64,000 nucleotides of DNA from Chitinophagaceae bacterium (GCA_023957755.1 JAMLGT010000008.1:62001-126000), one strand, 5' to 3'; counted from the first letter of the stretch, positions 29,670-39,479 are shown. Made by a program: numbers and translations. Notes: generated by a model not told the origin, from the letters alone.

Positions 29670-29726
29670 TTTGATTTTTCATGGAAAAAGTATAAATTTG
29701 TATTGAGAAAAGTAAAAGTTTATACT
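29670..29726 (+). promoter_or_regulatory. promoter with overlapping inverted repeat for toxin-antitoxin operon
   Basis: TTTG at 29670-29673 and TAAATTTG at 29693-29700 are 19 bp apart, an excellent Bacteroidota -33/-7 pair. The arms AGTATAAA (29689-29696) and TTTATACT (29719-29726) form an inverted repeat that covers the -7 box and ends at the ATG of the antitoxin. This layout fits autorepression by the antitoxin. Confidence 0.65.
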
Positions 29727-30197
29727 ATGCCCAAAAAATACTCCCTCCCAAAAGACGAACAAGCGCTTAATATAGCGAGTGAGCCCGCTGTACTATTTGA
29801 GGCATCCAGCCGAAGAGAAAATCACTTATCACTCTCCGAAAAAGTGAATGTGGTCAGGTCTGGTATATCCAAAAAAGACCTGGAATCACTGAAGTCCAAG
29901 ACTTCTATGGATTATACTGAGTTGGCAAGAGCGCTGTCAGTTACAAGAGCTACCCTCATCAACAAAAAAAAGAATGAACGATTCGGGCTTTCTCTTAGTG
30001 AGAGGATACTCGATATTGCTGAGCTATATGCCTATGGTTTTGAAGTCTTTGAAGATGAAGAATCTTTCAAAAGATGGATGGATACCCCCAATAAAGCCCT
30101 TAATTTTCAGAAGCCGATTGATCTACTCGATAACCAATTTGGCCGCGAGGAAGTTCGAAATATAATAGGCCGTATCGAATATGGAGTTTATTCATAG
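29727..30197 (+). CDS. Xre/MbcA/ParS-type antitoxin
   Basis: The 156-residue protein (ATG at 29727; the TTG eight codons earlier lies inside the operator region) has an N-terminal Xre-like helix-turn-helix (KVNVVRSGISKKDLESLKSK, then YTELARALSVTRATLINKKK) and a C-terminal DUF2384-type region with AELYAYGFEVFEDEESFKRW and a closing stretch that covers the toxin. It would neutralise the RES toxin encoded 2 bp downstream and bind the inverted repeat at its own promoter. Confidence 0.87.
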   Translation: MPKKYSLPKDEQALNIASEPAVLFEASSRRENHLSLSEKVNVVRSGISKKDLESLKSKTSMDYTELARALSVTRATLINKKKNERFGLSLSERILDIAELYAYGFEVFEDEESFKRWMDTPNKALNFQKPIDLLDNQFGREEVRNIIGRIEYGVYS

Positions 30198-30199
30198 TT

Positions 30200-30655
30200 A
30201 TGAATGTCTATCGAATTTCCAGGAGCAGGTACGCTGAAGATTTAACCGGAGAGGGCGCACGGTTATTTGGAGGCAGATGGAATAGTAAGAATGTACCATG
30301 TATCTATGCTTCCGAGTCCAGAGCTTTGGCAATGGTGGAATATTCCGTAAACGTAAATATGCATGATATTCCACGGGCACTTTCTCTTGTCACTTACGAA
30401 ATAGATGCTAAGAAGGTTGTGGAAATAGATGAAGAATTTCTTCCCGGAAATTGGAGAAATAGCCCTATTCCTAAACAAACTCAGAGTTTCGGAAGCTTAT
30501 TATTATCTGAAAAAAAATATGAAATAGTACGAATACCATCTGTGGTAATTCCTGAAGAATTTAATTTCTTAATTAATCCTAATCATCATAAGGGGAAGAT
30601 AAAGATAGTTTCCATCACCGACTTTCTTTATGATATCAGACTGAAAAAAGTATAG
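30200..30655 (+). CDS. RES-domain toxin
   Basis: The 151-residue protein shows the RES family pattern: VYRISRSRYAEDLTGEGAR at the N-terminus, GGRWNSKNVPCIYASES with the Arg and Tyr region, ALAMVEYSVN with the Glu, and a C-terminal core ending in SITDFLYDIRL. RES toxins degrade cellular NAD+ by phosphorolysis or hydrolysis. It is co-translated with the upstream antitoxin, a normal arrangement for this family. All key regions look intact. Confidence 0.87.
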   Translation: MNVYRISRSRYAEDLTGEGARLFGGRWNSKNVPCIYASESRALAMVEYSVNVNMHDIPRALSLVTYEIDAKKVVEIDEEFLPGNWRNSPIPKQTQSFGSLLLSEKKYEIVRIPSVVIPEEFNFLINPNHHKGKIKIVSITDFLYDIRLKKV

Positions 30656-30657
30656 CA

Positions 30658-31146
30658 CTAAAGCAGGGAGTTATCTTCCCCATTCATTAGCTCGTATTGT
30701 GTATCTACTTTTAGTTTTGTTCCGTCTGCGGCCTCAGTGGCTAACTGGTCGCATCTATTGTTGTAAATATTTTCAGCATGCCCCTTAACCCAATGAAATT
30801 TTATTTTGAACTTCTTTGATAGCTGGTAATAACGTTTCCACAGATCAACATTTTTCTTACCACCTTTGAAGTTTGTATTGATCCACTTGTTCAGCCATCC
30901 TTTTGAAATTGCATCCACTACATATTTGCTGTCTGTGAATAAGTCGATCTCTATTTCGGGATTTTTTACTGATTCCAATGCCTTGATTACTGCCAGCAGT
31001 TCCATTCGGTTGTTGGTAGTGAGCCTGTATCCTTCAGATAGATCTTTTCTATGAGGGCCATACATCATCACTATGCCATATCCGCCGGGACCGGGATTCC
31101 CACGAGCGGCACCGTCGGTATAAATAGTTATCTTTTTCTCTGCCAT
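30658..31146 (-). CDS. rnhA: ribonuclease HI
   Basis: The 162-residue enzyme has the RNase H catalytic pattern: YTDGAARGNPGPGG (Asp11), NNRMELLAVIKAL (Glu49), LFTDSKYVVDAI (Asp72), and HWVKGHAENIYNNRCDQLA with the final acidic residue. It removes the RNA strand of RNA-DNA hybrids. It lies 3 bp after the carboxyltransferase gene on the same strand and converges with the RES toxin gene two bases away. Confidence 0.93.
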   Translation of the reverse strand: MAEKKITIYTDGAARGNPGPGGYGIVMMYGPHRKDLSEGYRLTTNNRMELLAVIKALESVKNPEIEIDLFTDSKYVVDAISKGWLNKWINTNFKGGKKNVDLWKRYYQLSKKFKIKFHWVKGHAENIYNNRCDQLATEAADGTKLKVDTQYELMNGEDNSLL

Positions 31147-31149
31147 AAA

Positions 31150-32784
31150 TTAGACCTGTATTACTCCGGTTTTGAACTCAGGGATGTCGGGGTTGTGATT
31201 TGCAGCAGCTATGTTTTCTGAAATGATGGTCCTGGTCTCTTTCGGGTCAATGATCGCATCTACCCACAACCGTGCAGCAGCATATGTGGCTGTTGTCTGA
31301 TGGTTGTATCTGGAAATCATCTTTTCAAGTAGTTCCTTTTCTCTTTCTTCGGTGATTTCTTCTCCTTTCTTTTTCAGAGATGCCACTTCGATTTGTAGTA
31401 GTGTTTTAGCGGCCTGTTCGCCTCCCATAACGGCTATCTTGGCCGAAGGCCATGCATAGATAAATCTGGGATCATAGGCCTTACCGCACATGGCATAATT
31501 GCCGGCTCCATAAGAATTGCCAATGATGAATGTGATCTTTGGTACTACAGAATTAGCAACTGCATTTACCATCTTGGCTCCATCCTTAATGATGCCGCTG
31601 TGCTCACTTCGGGTACCCACCATAAATCCGGTTATATCCTGAAAGAAGATTAACGGAATTTTCTTTTGGTTGCAGTTCATTATAAAGCGGGCTCCCTTGT
31701 CGGCACTGTCATTGTAGATTACCCCTCCCATCTGCAATTCACCTTTTGAGGTCTTGATATTTAATCTCTGATTGGCCACTATTCCTACCGCCCATCCATC
31801 TATTCTCGCATAACCACAAACGATAGTTTTGCCATATTCTTTTTTAAACTCATCAAAACTATCCGCATCTACAATTGTCTCGATAATTTCCCTGGCATCG
31901 TAAGGTGTCTTATTGTCTTTGGAGTGAATTCCGTAAACCTCTTCTGTATTTTTCTGGGGAGCCACAGGGGTAATTCTGTCGAAGCCTGCTTCCGGTTGGG
32001 TTCCCATCTTGCTTACGATTCGCTTGATGTGGTCGAGGCATTCCTGTTCGTTGTCAAACTGGTAATCAGCTATGCCACTGATTGCATTATGGGTGTGTGC
32101 CCCACCCAGCGTTTCGGTATCAGTAGTTTCTCCAATAGCTGCTTTTACCAGATAAGGGCCTGCAAGAAATATGGATCCATGATCTTCGCCAGATACCATC
32201 AGTGTTTCATCGCTCATTATAGGGAGGTAGGCACCACCAGCCACGCATGGGCCTAATACTGCAGCTATTTGAGTAATACCCATTGCACTCATCCGCGCAT
32301 TATTCCTGAATATCCTGCCAAAATGTTCTTTATCGGGAAAAATTTCATCTTGCATTGGTAAAAATACTCCTGCGCTATCTACCAGATAAATCACAGGCAG
32401 TTTATTCTCCATTGCAATTTCCTGCATTCGGAGGTTCTTCTTTCCTGTGATTGGGAACCATGCGCCGGCTTTTACTGTCTGGTCGTTTGCCAATACCACA
32501 CATTGCTTTCCTGAAACATACCCGATACCGGCTACTACACCTCCTGCAGGGCATCCGCCATATTCCTTATACATTTCAAATCCTGCGAAAGCACCAATCT
32601 CGATAAAGGGTTTATCTGAATCCAGAAGATACTTAAGCCTTTCTCTTGCCGTCAGTTTATTACGTTCTTTTTGTTTCTGAATAGCCTTGTCTCCTCCACC
32701 TTTTTTAATGTCGTCAAGCAGGTTATCAATTCTTTTCCACTCCAGTTTGTTTTCATCTTCACGCTTGTTACGTTCTATATCCAT
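31150..32784 (-). CDS. acyl-CoA carboxylase carboxyltransferase (beta) subunit
   Basis: The 544-residue protein belongs to the biotin-dependent carboxyltransferase family: RNKLTARERLKYLLD near the N-terminus, CPAGGVVAGIGYVSG, VDSAGVFLPMQDE, GPCVAGGAYLPIMSDE, and GNSYGAGNYAMCGKAYDPR in the second crotonase-like half. The SIFLAGPYLVKAAIGE stretch and length resemble methylcrotonyl-CoA carboxylase beta subunits, pointing to leucine breakdown. Propionyl- or other acyl-CoA substrates are possible. No biotin carboxylase subunit is encoded nearby. It lies 10 bp after a serine hydrolase gene. Confidence 0.85.
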   Translation of the reverse strand: MDIERNKREDENKLEWKRIDNLLDDIKKGGGDKAIQKQKERNKLTARERLKYLLDSDKPFIEIGAFAGFEMYKEYGGCPAGGVVAGIGYVSGKQCVVLANDQTVKAGAWFPITGKKNLRMQEIAMENKLPVIYLVDSAGVFLPMQDEIFPDKEHFGRIFRNNARMSAMGITQIAAVLGPCVAGGAYLPIMSDETLMVSGEDHGSIFLAGPYLVKAAIGETTDTETLGGAHTHNAISGIADYQFDNEQECLDHIKRIVSKMGTQPEAGFDRITPVAPQKNTEEVYGIHSKDNKTPYDAREIIETIVDADSFDEFKKEYGKTIVCGYARIDGWAVGIVANQRLNIKTSKGELQMGGVIYNDSADKGARFIMNCNQKKIPLIFFQDITGFMVGTRSEHSGIIKDGAKMVNAVANSVVPKITFIIGNSYGAGNYAMCGKAYDPRFIYAWPSAKIAVMGGEQAAKTLLQIEVASLKKKGEEITEEREKELLEKMISRYNHQTTATYAAARLWVDAIIDPKETRTIISENIAAANHNPDIPEFKTGVIQV

Positions 32785-32794
32785 TGTAAGTATC

Positions 32795-34336
32795 TTATTT
32801 TATTCTGCTAAAATTCAAGTCTTGAAAGTCAAAGCTAAAGTCAGTAAGTGGTGATATAGCTTCCATTGTAATCTTGTCAGGTCTTCCCTCAAAATCCAGT
32901 CCGAAATTCACAAACGCATCTGCATCCAGGCTTCTATCTTCCCATCGTACTACAAAATTGTTGCCTTTGTAGTAGTACATAGGGCCATGTAGTTTGGGTG
33001 ATTTTTCAGCCTGAAAGTAGAGTTGATTTCCTTTTTGGGAGATAGTTATTTTACCAAACCAGGGATCAATATAATTTCCAGCAAACTTTGATGTTTCAGG
33101 TTGCACTCCTGCTGATGCAGCCTTAATTTCATTTTCAATCTTGTCCGTGATTTCTTTTGCATTTTTTTCGGACGCTTTTAACCTGTTTTGGTAAATCTGA
33201 ATCCAGTCTCTTTTTTCAACCCCATAATAGGCGTCTTTTATGGTGTTTGTCACAGTATAAAAAGCGGCACCTGACTGTTGATTGGTGAATACAATAATTC
33301 CAAGCTTCAAATCCGGAATAAGGGTTACCTGTGTTACGATACCCAGCAGGCCTCCGGTATGTGTGGCCACCTTATGACCATTTTCGTCGCTGAGTCCCCA
33401 TCCTAATCCATATCCTGAAAAATTAGTTTTGTATGGCCCTGATGGATTTGGCTGGGTAACGGTGTGGATATTCCACATTTCAGCCTGTCTTGCAGGACTG
33501 AATAGTTGATTGTTTGCACCGTATTTGCCATAGTTGAGTTGAGTGATGGCCCATTTACTCATGTCATACACACTACTGTATATTCCTCCTGCGGCATTGA
33601 GGTTGCCATTCAATTCGCGTGCTACTGTCTGCACCACGCCATTGATTGGGACGTGAGGATCGATAATGTTATCCATTGATTTTAACCTCTCATAAGCCCC
33701 TGCACTTTCATTCATTCCAAGTGGCGAAAAAATGTTTTTCTCTACAAACGCTTCCCAACTCATTCCTGCGATTCTTTCTACCACTTCGCCGGCCACCATG
33801 TACAGGAGATTGTCATAGTCGTATTTGGTTCTGAATTGCGAGACGGGTTTCAGGTATCTCAGATTATGAATGATGTCAGCTTTTGAAAATTTTGGACGCC
33901 CAGGCCAAAACATCAGGTCGCCGGCGCCAAGCCCCAGCCCACTTCTGTGAGTGAGCAGGTCTTCAATTAAGAAGTTTTCAGTGACGAAGGGAGCATAGAG
34001 TTTGAACTCCGGAATGATATCTCTTACCAGGGTTGTCCATTTTAGTTTGCCCTGGTCTATCAGTATGGCAAGTGCGGCCGAAGTAAACGCTTTGGAATTG
34101 CTTGCTATGGCAAATCTGGTATGCTCGTTAACTTTTTCACCTGTTTTAAGACTGGTAACTCCGTATCCTTTCTGATGTATGACTTTGCCATCTTTTACTA
34201 CCGCAACTGCAATCCCGGGCACATTGAAGGCTTTGAGTACTTTCTCCGAAACAGAATCTATTTGTCTGGAAGAAATCTGTGCAGTCAAAGTAAATGTGAG
34301 TGCGAAAAAGAAAGTTGAGAGGGCTAATTTTTTCAT
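32795..34336 (-). CDS. serine hydrolase of the class C beta-lactamase/PBP family
   Basis: The 513-residue protein has a Sec signal (to about residue 20), the nucleophile motif Ser79-x-x-Lys82 in IASNSKAFTSAALA, a Tyr motif in KYDYDNLLYMVAGEVVE, and HTGG in place of KTG. The last 100 residues form a DUF3471-like beta domain. Such enzymes are periplasmic esterases, D-aminopeptidases or peptidases, rarely beta-lactamases. A terminator precedes the gene on its strand, and it may be co-transcribed with the carboxyltransferase and rnhA downstream. Confidence 0.85.
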   Translation of the reverse strand: MKKLALSTFFFALTFTLTAQISSRQIDSVSEKVLKAFNVPGIAVAVVKDGKVIHQKGYGVTSLKTGEKVNEHTRFAIASNSKAFTSAALAILIDQGKLKWTTLVRDIIPEFKLYAPFVTENFLIEDLLTHRSGLGLGAGDLMFWPGRPKFSKADIIHNLRYLKPVSQFRTKYDYDNLLYMVAGEVVERIAGMSWEAFVEKNIFSPLGMNESAGAYERLKSMDNIIDPHVPINGVVQTVARELNGNLNAAGGIYSSVYDMSKWAITQLNYGKYGANNQLFSPARQAEMWNIHTVTQPNPSGPYKTNFSGYGLGWGLSDENGHKVATHTGGLLGIVTQVTLIPDLKLGIIVFTNQQSGAAFYTVTNTIKDAYYGVEKRDWIQIYQNRLKASEKNAKEITDKIENEIKAASAGVQPETSKFAGNYIDPWFGKITISQKGNQLYFQAEKSPKLHGPMYYYKGNNFVVRWEDRSLDADAFVNFGLDFEGRPDKITMEAISPLTDFSFDFQDLNFSRIK

Positions 34337-34414
34337 TGCGAATATTTTGGTAAAAATAGGAAAAGTAGGGAAGGATAAAGTGTAGAAATCTGCCCGGACA
34401 AAGTGCGATGGTGC

Positions 34415-34444
34415 AAAAAAAGCGGTAGGATTGTTCCTGCCGCT
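34415..34444 (-). terminator. terminator after the 3.7-kb T9SS gene
   Basis: On the minus strand, AGCGGCAGGA and TCCTACCGCT pair as a 10-bp stem with one G-T pair and a four-base loop, followed by seven T residues (34415-34421). It lies about 33 bp past the stop of the large surface protein gene. Confidence 0.88.
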
Positions 34445-34476
34445 GTGTTTTGGTGATGAGGTTTTTTTGAAGTATC

Positions 34477-37400
34477 CTAATATAAGATAGTCATAGTTTT
34501 CTGGCTACCGTCAGGATATTTAATTTCCAGATTATAGTTGCCGTGATTCATTCCGGGGTTCCATTTTATTCTTTCGTTTTGAATTCCTCCGGGATATTCA
34601 AATGAGTGGGTAGATAATACCTGACCGGCAGTATTGAGAATTCTTGCAGTATATTTTCCGGCTGGTTCGTTTGCTATTCTGATATTGATAAAACTACCTG
34701 ATACAGGATTGGGTGAAATCATTAATGAAGGAGTGGCATTTCCGTAATATACACGCGCAATTTCCGAGTATTTGGTGGCGCCGCTGAAGTCTGTACTTCT
34801 TACCTTGTAATAGTTATATCCATCTGAAGGTTTGTCATCTGTGGCCTTATAGGTGGACTGGCCATTAGCTTTTATTTCGGCAATATCTGTGAAGTCAATA
34901 CCATCAATTGATTTCATTACCACGTATGTATTAACGTTATTTTCGTTTCCAACGTTCCACATAATATCGATAATAGTATTGGACTTAGAAGCATTTATCT
35001 TCAGGAATGTTACAGGTAGTGCTCCTCTTGTAGAGAACACTATCCTGAATCTGTCAGCTGCCCTGGAGCCGCTTGTACCGGTAACCTGAAATGGAATTTC
35101 GGTATTCCCTTCAAGTGCAACCTCAGTTCTGGATTGGGTGAAGTTATCTTCCAGCCACGCTGTTAACCCTGATTCGGAAAGATTGAGTGTATTGAATGAT
35201 AACTTATAAGATCCGGCTGAAAGGCCGGTTAGATTGTATTGGATTGTATCTGAAATACGGATTATTGATTTTCTCTCGACAGCGAGAAGTCTGTTGTCTT
35301 GTTTTACAGATAAGTTGATCCCGGAATTAATAAGTTTTCTTGCATCTTCAATATTCACTTCGTCTGAAAATTCATTGTCGAAGATTTGAGTTGTACCATC
35401 CATCGGGGTACCATCAGCCATTAGCAATCTTGAAGAGAGTACCGATATGGGTTCTGCCTCTCTGTTTCCCCGATAAAAGGCTTTATTAGTATTGGTCTCA
35501 GCCTTGTAAGCCTCTTTGAATATGAGGTCATAACTCGACGATGGTTCAGTTTGAACAAAGAATGCCTGCCCGCTCAATATAAAATTATTAGTTTTAGCAG
35601 GATCGAATATGCCGCCATCAGACGAAACATAATCCCCGGCCAGATACGTGTATGCTTCATATTTTCCCAGATCATACGTTCCCGACGGGTTAGGATTCCA
35701 GATATAAAATGTGCCTGTAGTGCCCAATCCGTCCACAAGCCTTACATCTACTGCTGAAGCATAAGGATTTCCAATTGCATAAAAACCATCTGTTTTTGGT
35801 GGAACGGTAATAGTTTTGGTGCCAAGCGAAAGGGTCCCCTTGCTGCGGAGTATGGTTGGTGTAGCTGGATCCCACATGCCACTGACGGATCTGTCACCTC
35901 TAACAAATACCATCCATCCGGACCCCTGAAAAAGGTTGTCTGTAGCATTTATAGCGCCTTTCCAGCTATTGTTCGTATAATCATAATGTTTTATTGCTGG
36001 AGACGGGGAGTAACTATCCCATCCAGTTCCTGACGGTGAAGTAAGTTGGATACCGTATCCTGTGGGTGTGCTACCGTTTTCCATCCAACTGCCTTTAATA
36101 GTTTGTCCACTGGTAGGAGTAGCCAGTAGATGCCATTTTTTTCCGTGTTGACCAATACCGGTTCCCACATTAATGAATCTTTCGACAATCACGTCGCCGG
36201 TTATAGTTGCAAGTGCATTGCCACTGATGTCCACGGGAACTTCTGAGAGTGATGCGGTACCAAATTCATTCGATCTCAGTGCAAGATATCCGCTATTTAT
36301 TATGAGTTGGGATCCACTGCCCAGGGATAATTCACCTGCCTGGCCTTCAGCATTGTATCCACCAGTGATATAAAGTGTGTCGCCAAGTGTTTTTGAAAGA
36401 TTTGCTTTCGCATTGTTAGCTATTGTCAAATCTTTCAGGTAGTTACCTTTATTAGAAGTGTAGAATCTCAATAAGACATCAGAGCCTTTTACGGTTATAT
36501 TAGATGTGTCAGATCCTGCGAGTCTTCCTGAAGCGTACGAAATATCATTGACTGTAAGTGTATGCCCCTTTATTTCAAGACGTCCATTGGTAAGGGTGAG
36601 CAAATCTGTAGGCTCGGCGTCGTTGCTTAGTTCCACGTTTGAACTGTTGTTGATGGTGAGCGACTTTTGTGTGGCAGGAAGCCCGCTGCCCGTTACCTGA
36701 TGCGAGGTGCCATTATATACATAATGGGCATCCGAACTATAACTTCTTGTTCCTGTACACTGTATGTTTCCTGTGGCTCCGGAAGAAGTAATTCCATCCG
36801 GCGACCCGATTGTCAGGGTGCCATCATCATCTAACTGGAATCCCTTAATGCCTACTAGCGCATAATTTCCTGTAACAAGGTTTGCAAAATTCCGTACGAC
36901 AAACTTATTTCCATGGTTTATATCGTTTCCCAGAATCCAGGTAGCATTTTTTTCCAAAAAGACTTTTGCTTTTGTTTCAATCACACCGGTATTCGTGATG
37001 GTAGTGGGAATGATTCCTCCAATCCGTATTGTCAAGCCGTTATAGGTTGGGGTGGAGTAAATCACCTGAGGAGTGCCGACTCCACCTGAATAATATACTG
37101 TCGATGCCTTAATGAAATTGTAGGTAGTGAATCCACCCGGAAAATTGCTACCCTGTGGCAATGAGGCATCCGGCAGGCCTCCATTGGAAACTGATGAAAG
37201 TCCCTGGACATAAAGCTTGCTGGAGTCGTCCATAAGGAAAGTGCCACCAGATGTTTGCCTGTTAAATTGTGTTCCATCACTGAGCCTTAGGGTTCCGTGT
37301 TTTATCAGCGACAAATCGCCCGTGATATTTCCGGGAATATTGCTTCCCCCAGGCGTCAGAATAGTGATTTCCCGAACTATCACATTGTGAAATCTTGCAG

Positions 37401-38139
37401 TTTTTGAGGTGTTATAGTTTAAGTGGATAATTGAGTCACCCACTATGGTTTTCTCAAAGATTGCAGTTCCCGGAGCATTGTCTATTTCTGCGCTAGGTCC
37501 CAGTGTCACATTGGCACCAAATTGCATCACGCTGTTTACATTGCCAACAAAACGAGCTGTGCCACCCGATGTATTTCCGAGCGTTACATTATCCAGAAAC
37601 GACACATGTCCTGCCTGGGATCCCGTGGGGTCAGTTCCAATTTCGATGGTAGCGCCGGGTTCTACGTTGATGATTGCATTCCCGTTTATTGTAAGGGTAT
37701 TTTTGTTAGTGAATAGGGTAGCAGTTTTACCTGAAACTGTTACCTTAAATAATAAGCCATTAGCCTCTCCGTTTGCACTCATTCGGATATCTGCGTCACT
37801 ATTAATCGATATTACCACACTATCACAAGCTGTGGGGGGAGTTCCGGATGCGTTATTATCGATTGCTGAATTGTCCACAGACCAGTTTTTAACATTGGTC
37901 CATTGAGAGTTTGCCCCCGAATTGAGGCCATAAGAGCTTCCGGTACCTCTCCAGTAATATATATGTGGAGTAGGGCATCCATTTAAATTAGTCTTCCCTG
38001 CTGAGTGTATTTCAGGGCTATTACCTTCTGTCCTTAAAGTTGGATTTGTGGATTTGGAGGGTTCAGACTTTTTTAGATCTCCTGCAAAAAGGTGCATACT
38101 GATGCAAAGGAGACTGGTTAAGGTAAGAACTTTTTTCAT
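34477..38139 (-). CDS. large beta-rich secreted protein with T9SS sorting domain
   Basis: The 1,220-residue protein has a Sec signal (LTLTSLLCISMHLFAGD) and a GCPTPHIYYWRGTG...NWS opening common in Bacteroidota surface proteins. Residues about 100-620 look like a repetitive parallel-beta solenoid built of short strands with TLTING- and NVTLGNTSGG-type turns. A jellyroll-like middle follows, and the C-terminus (about 1,140-1,220) is a T9SS domain with MISPNPVSGSFINIRI and ARILNTAGQVL. It is probably a cell-surface adhesin or glycan-binding protein. No catalytic motif was seen. It is monocistronic, with an upstream region rich in palindromes. Confidence 0.8.
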   Translation of the reverse strand: MKKVLTLTSLLCISMHLFAGDLKKSEPSKSTNPTLRTEGNSPEIHSAGKTNLNGCPTPHIYYWRGTGSSYGLNSGANSQWTNVKNWSVDNSAIDNNASGTPPTACDSVVISINSDADIRMSANGEANGLLFKVTVSGKTATLFTNKNTLTINGNAIINVEPGATIEIGTDPTGSQAGHVSFLDNVTLGNTSGGTARFVGNVNSVMQFGANVTLGPSAEIDNAPGTAIFEKTIVGDSIIHLNYNTSKTARFHNVIVREITILTPGGSNIPGNITGDLSLIKHGTLRLSDGTQFNRQTSGGTFLMDDSSKLYVQGLSSVSNGGLPDASLPQGSNFPGGFTTYNFIKASTVYYSGGVGTPQVIYSTPTYNGLTIRIGGIIPTTITNTGVIETKAKVFLEKNATWILGNDINHGNKFVVRNFANLVTGNYALVGIKGFQLDDDGTLTIGSPDGITSSGATGNIQCTGTRSYSSDAHYVYNGTSHQVTGSGLPATQKSLTINNSSNVELSNDAEPTDLLTLTNGRLEIKGHTLTVNDISYASGRLAGSDTSNITVKGSDVLLRFYTSNKGNYLKDLTIANNAKANLSKTLGDTLYITGGYNAEGQAGELSLGSGSQLIINSGYLALRSNEFGTASLSEVPVDISGNALATITGDVIVERFINVGTGIGQHGKKWHLLATPTSGQTIKGSWMENGSTPTGYGIQLTSPSGTGWDSYSPSPAIKHYDYTNNSWKGAINATDNLFQGSGWMVFVRGDRSVSGMWDPATPTILRSKGTLSLGTKTITVPPKTDGFYAIGNPYASAVDVRLVDGLGTTGTFYIWNPNPSGTYDLGKYEAYTYLAGDYVSSDGGIFDPAKTNNFILSGQAFFVQTEPSSSYDLIFKEAYKAETNTNKAFYRGNREAEPISVLSSRLLMADGTPMDGTTQIFDNEFSDEVNIEDARKLINSGINLSVKQDNRLLAVERKSIIRISDTIQYNLTGLSAGSYKLSFNTLNLSESGLTAWLEDNFTQSRTEVALEGNTEIPFQVTGTSGSRAADRFRIVFSTRGALPVTFLKINASKSNTIIDIMWNVGNENNVNTYVVMKSIDGIDFTDIAEIKANGQSTYKATDDKPSDGYNYYKVRSTDFSGATKYSEIARVYYGNATPSLMISPNPVSGSFINIRIANEPAGKYTARILNTAGQVLSTHSFEYPGGIQNERIKWNPGMNHGNYNLEIKYPDGSQKTMTILY

Positions 38140-38374
38140 AGTCGGAAGTGTTTAAATGTCCACACTCTACCGTTTAAAAGCGATAGCTGCCATTCAACAG
38201 AAAAACGCCGTAGGACTAGGAATATTATAGAAAATATTAAGATTTTGGTTCGTTCTTAAAACGAACTCTTATCCGGTTCCTAATAGATAACACATATAAA
38301 TATAAATTTATATGCATATAATGTGATTCAGTGATTTGTTGACATTAAAGTTATTTATATATAAAAAAAGGATA
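38140..38374. other. AT-rich intergenic region with two palindromes
   Basis: GTTCGTT (38248-38254) and AACGAAC (38260-38266) form a 7-bp inverted repeat, and ATATAAATTTATAT (38300-38313) is a perfect palindrome. Neither has a T run suited to termination, so operators upstream of the large surface protein gene are the better guess. Confidence 0.45.
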
Positions 38375-39430
38375 TTATTTTTCTTTAAGAATTCGCATTA
38401 CAAAACTTTCCCTGCTTTCTCCGTTTGTCGTATTTATTTTCATGCCATCGATTATAAATTTCCCCTTAATACCTATGGTGGTAGCGCGATCCATTAGCGC
38501 CTTGCTGTGTAGTGGATGGTGGTTTAGTTCCCCTGTGTTTTTGGGGAAAGTGTCCGGGCGCCCTTGGTTGAGAACATAAAATTCAGGATCGTCTGCAGTC
38601 ATCAGACTGAGCATATCGATAGCATGCCTATATTTCAGCGTATTTGAGGAATTCACTTTTTCCCAGCTATCTATCCCATAGAAGTTCATGATTCTGTCCT
38701 TTCCAATCATATTTACTATATAATCCTCATCAACACCTTCAGCCCTGAATGGGAGAAAAATCTTTTCGGCCCAACTTCCCAGGTCGTAGGTGGCCTGAGT
38801 GCTCATAACTACGATGCCACTCACTCGTGTGGACTCACGATTTACAGGATCATTATTTTGCTTATCAGCCATCTCATCATGAAATCCTAACCATAGACTA
38901 GTGCCTGCTCCTGCGGATGACCCCATAAGTACTACTTTGTTTTTATCTATGTTTAATTCTTTTGAATGATAACGAATAAATTGTAATGCTCTCTTACTGT
39001 CATTCAGGCATTGCATCACTCCGTGCTTACTTTCCCGGGTAAGAAGTGTGTAGTTTATGCTGGCGAATGCAATGTTATTTGAAAGAAATGTCCTGATCAT
39101 TTCTTTAGAGGCTGCACCTCTTAGTGGATCAGCTTTATCACCCTGTAGAAATCCACCTCCGTGAATAAACATTACCAGGCCTGAAGGGTTTATGTTTTTG
39201 GGAAGGAAAATATCAAATCGGGTTTCCGTGCCGTTGTCATAGGGTATGTCCTTATAAAAGCTTGCTTCAATATTTCCAAGTTCAATTGGGGATAGGCTGG
39301 GTTGAGGAAGCTTGAGAGTAGAAGTATCAGAAATGCTGCCTGTTGTTGCAGTGGTCTTGCAGGATGCGAACACAAGGATTGAGAAAAGTGCAATCAGTAC
39401 ATACGAAATTGCAAATTTTGTAGATTTCAT
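38375..39430 (-). CDS. alpha/beta-hydrolase lipoprotein (esterase-like)
   Basis: The 351-residue protein has a lipoprotein signal (VFASC, lipidated Cys24), the oxyanion motif HGGG at 90-93 and a nucleophile elbow GSSAG with Ser172. A likely catalytic His lies in GELNHHPLHSKALM. It resembles the hormone-sensitive-lipase/acetyl-esterase group, so deacetylation of a glycan is a reasonable role. It lies 49 bp after a clan-A-like glycosidase gene on the same strand and marks the left edge of the sulfatase locus. Confidence 0.75.
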   Translation of the reverse strand: MKSTKFAISYVLIALFSILVFASCKTTATTGSISDTSTLKLPQPSLSPIELGNIEASFYKDIPYDNGTETRFDIFLPKNINPSGLVMFIHGGGFLQGDKADPLRGAASKEMIRTFLSNNIAFASINYTLLTRESKHGVMQCLNDSKRALQFIRYHSKELNIDKNKVVLMGSSAGAGTSLWLGFHDEMADKQNNDPVNRESTRVSGIVVMSTQATYDLGSWAEKIFLPFRAEGVDEDYIVNMIGKDRIMNFYGIDSWEKVNSSNTLKYRHAIDMLSLMTADDPEFYVLNQGRPDTFPKNTGELNHHPLHSKALMDRATTIGIKGKFIIDGMKINTTNGESRESFVMRILKEK

Positions 39431-39479
39431 TTTTTCTATGATTGGTACTTATGGTGGTTAATTATTATTATAGTGCCCG

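Noticed and set aside
37445-37906. Plus-strand open frame of 153 codons inside the large T9SS gene
   Set aside because: Antisense to a well-supported secreted protein frame; long shadow frames are common opposite Thr/Gly/Asn-rich repeats.
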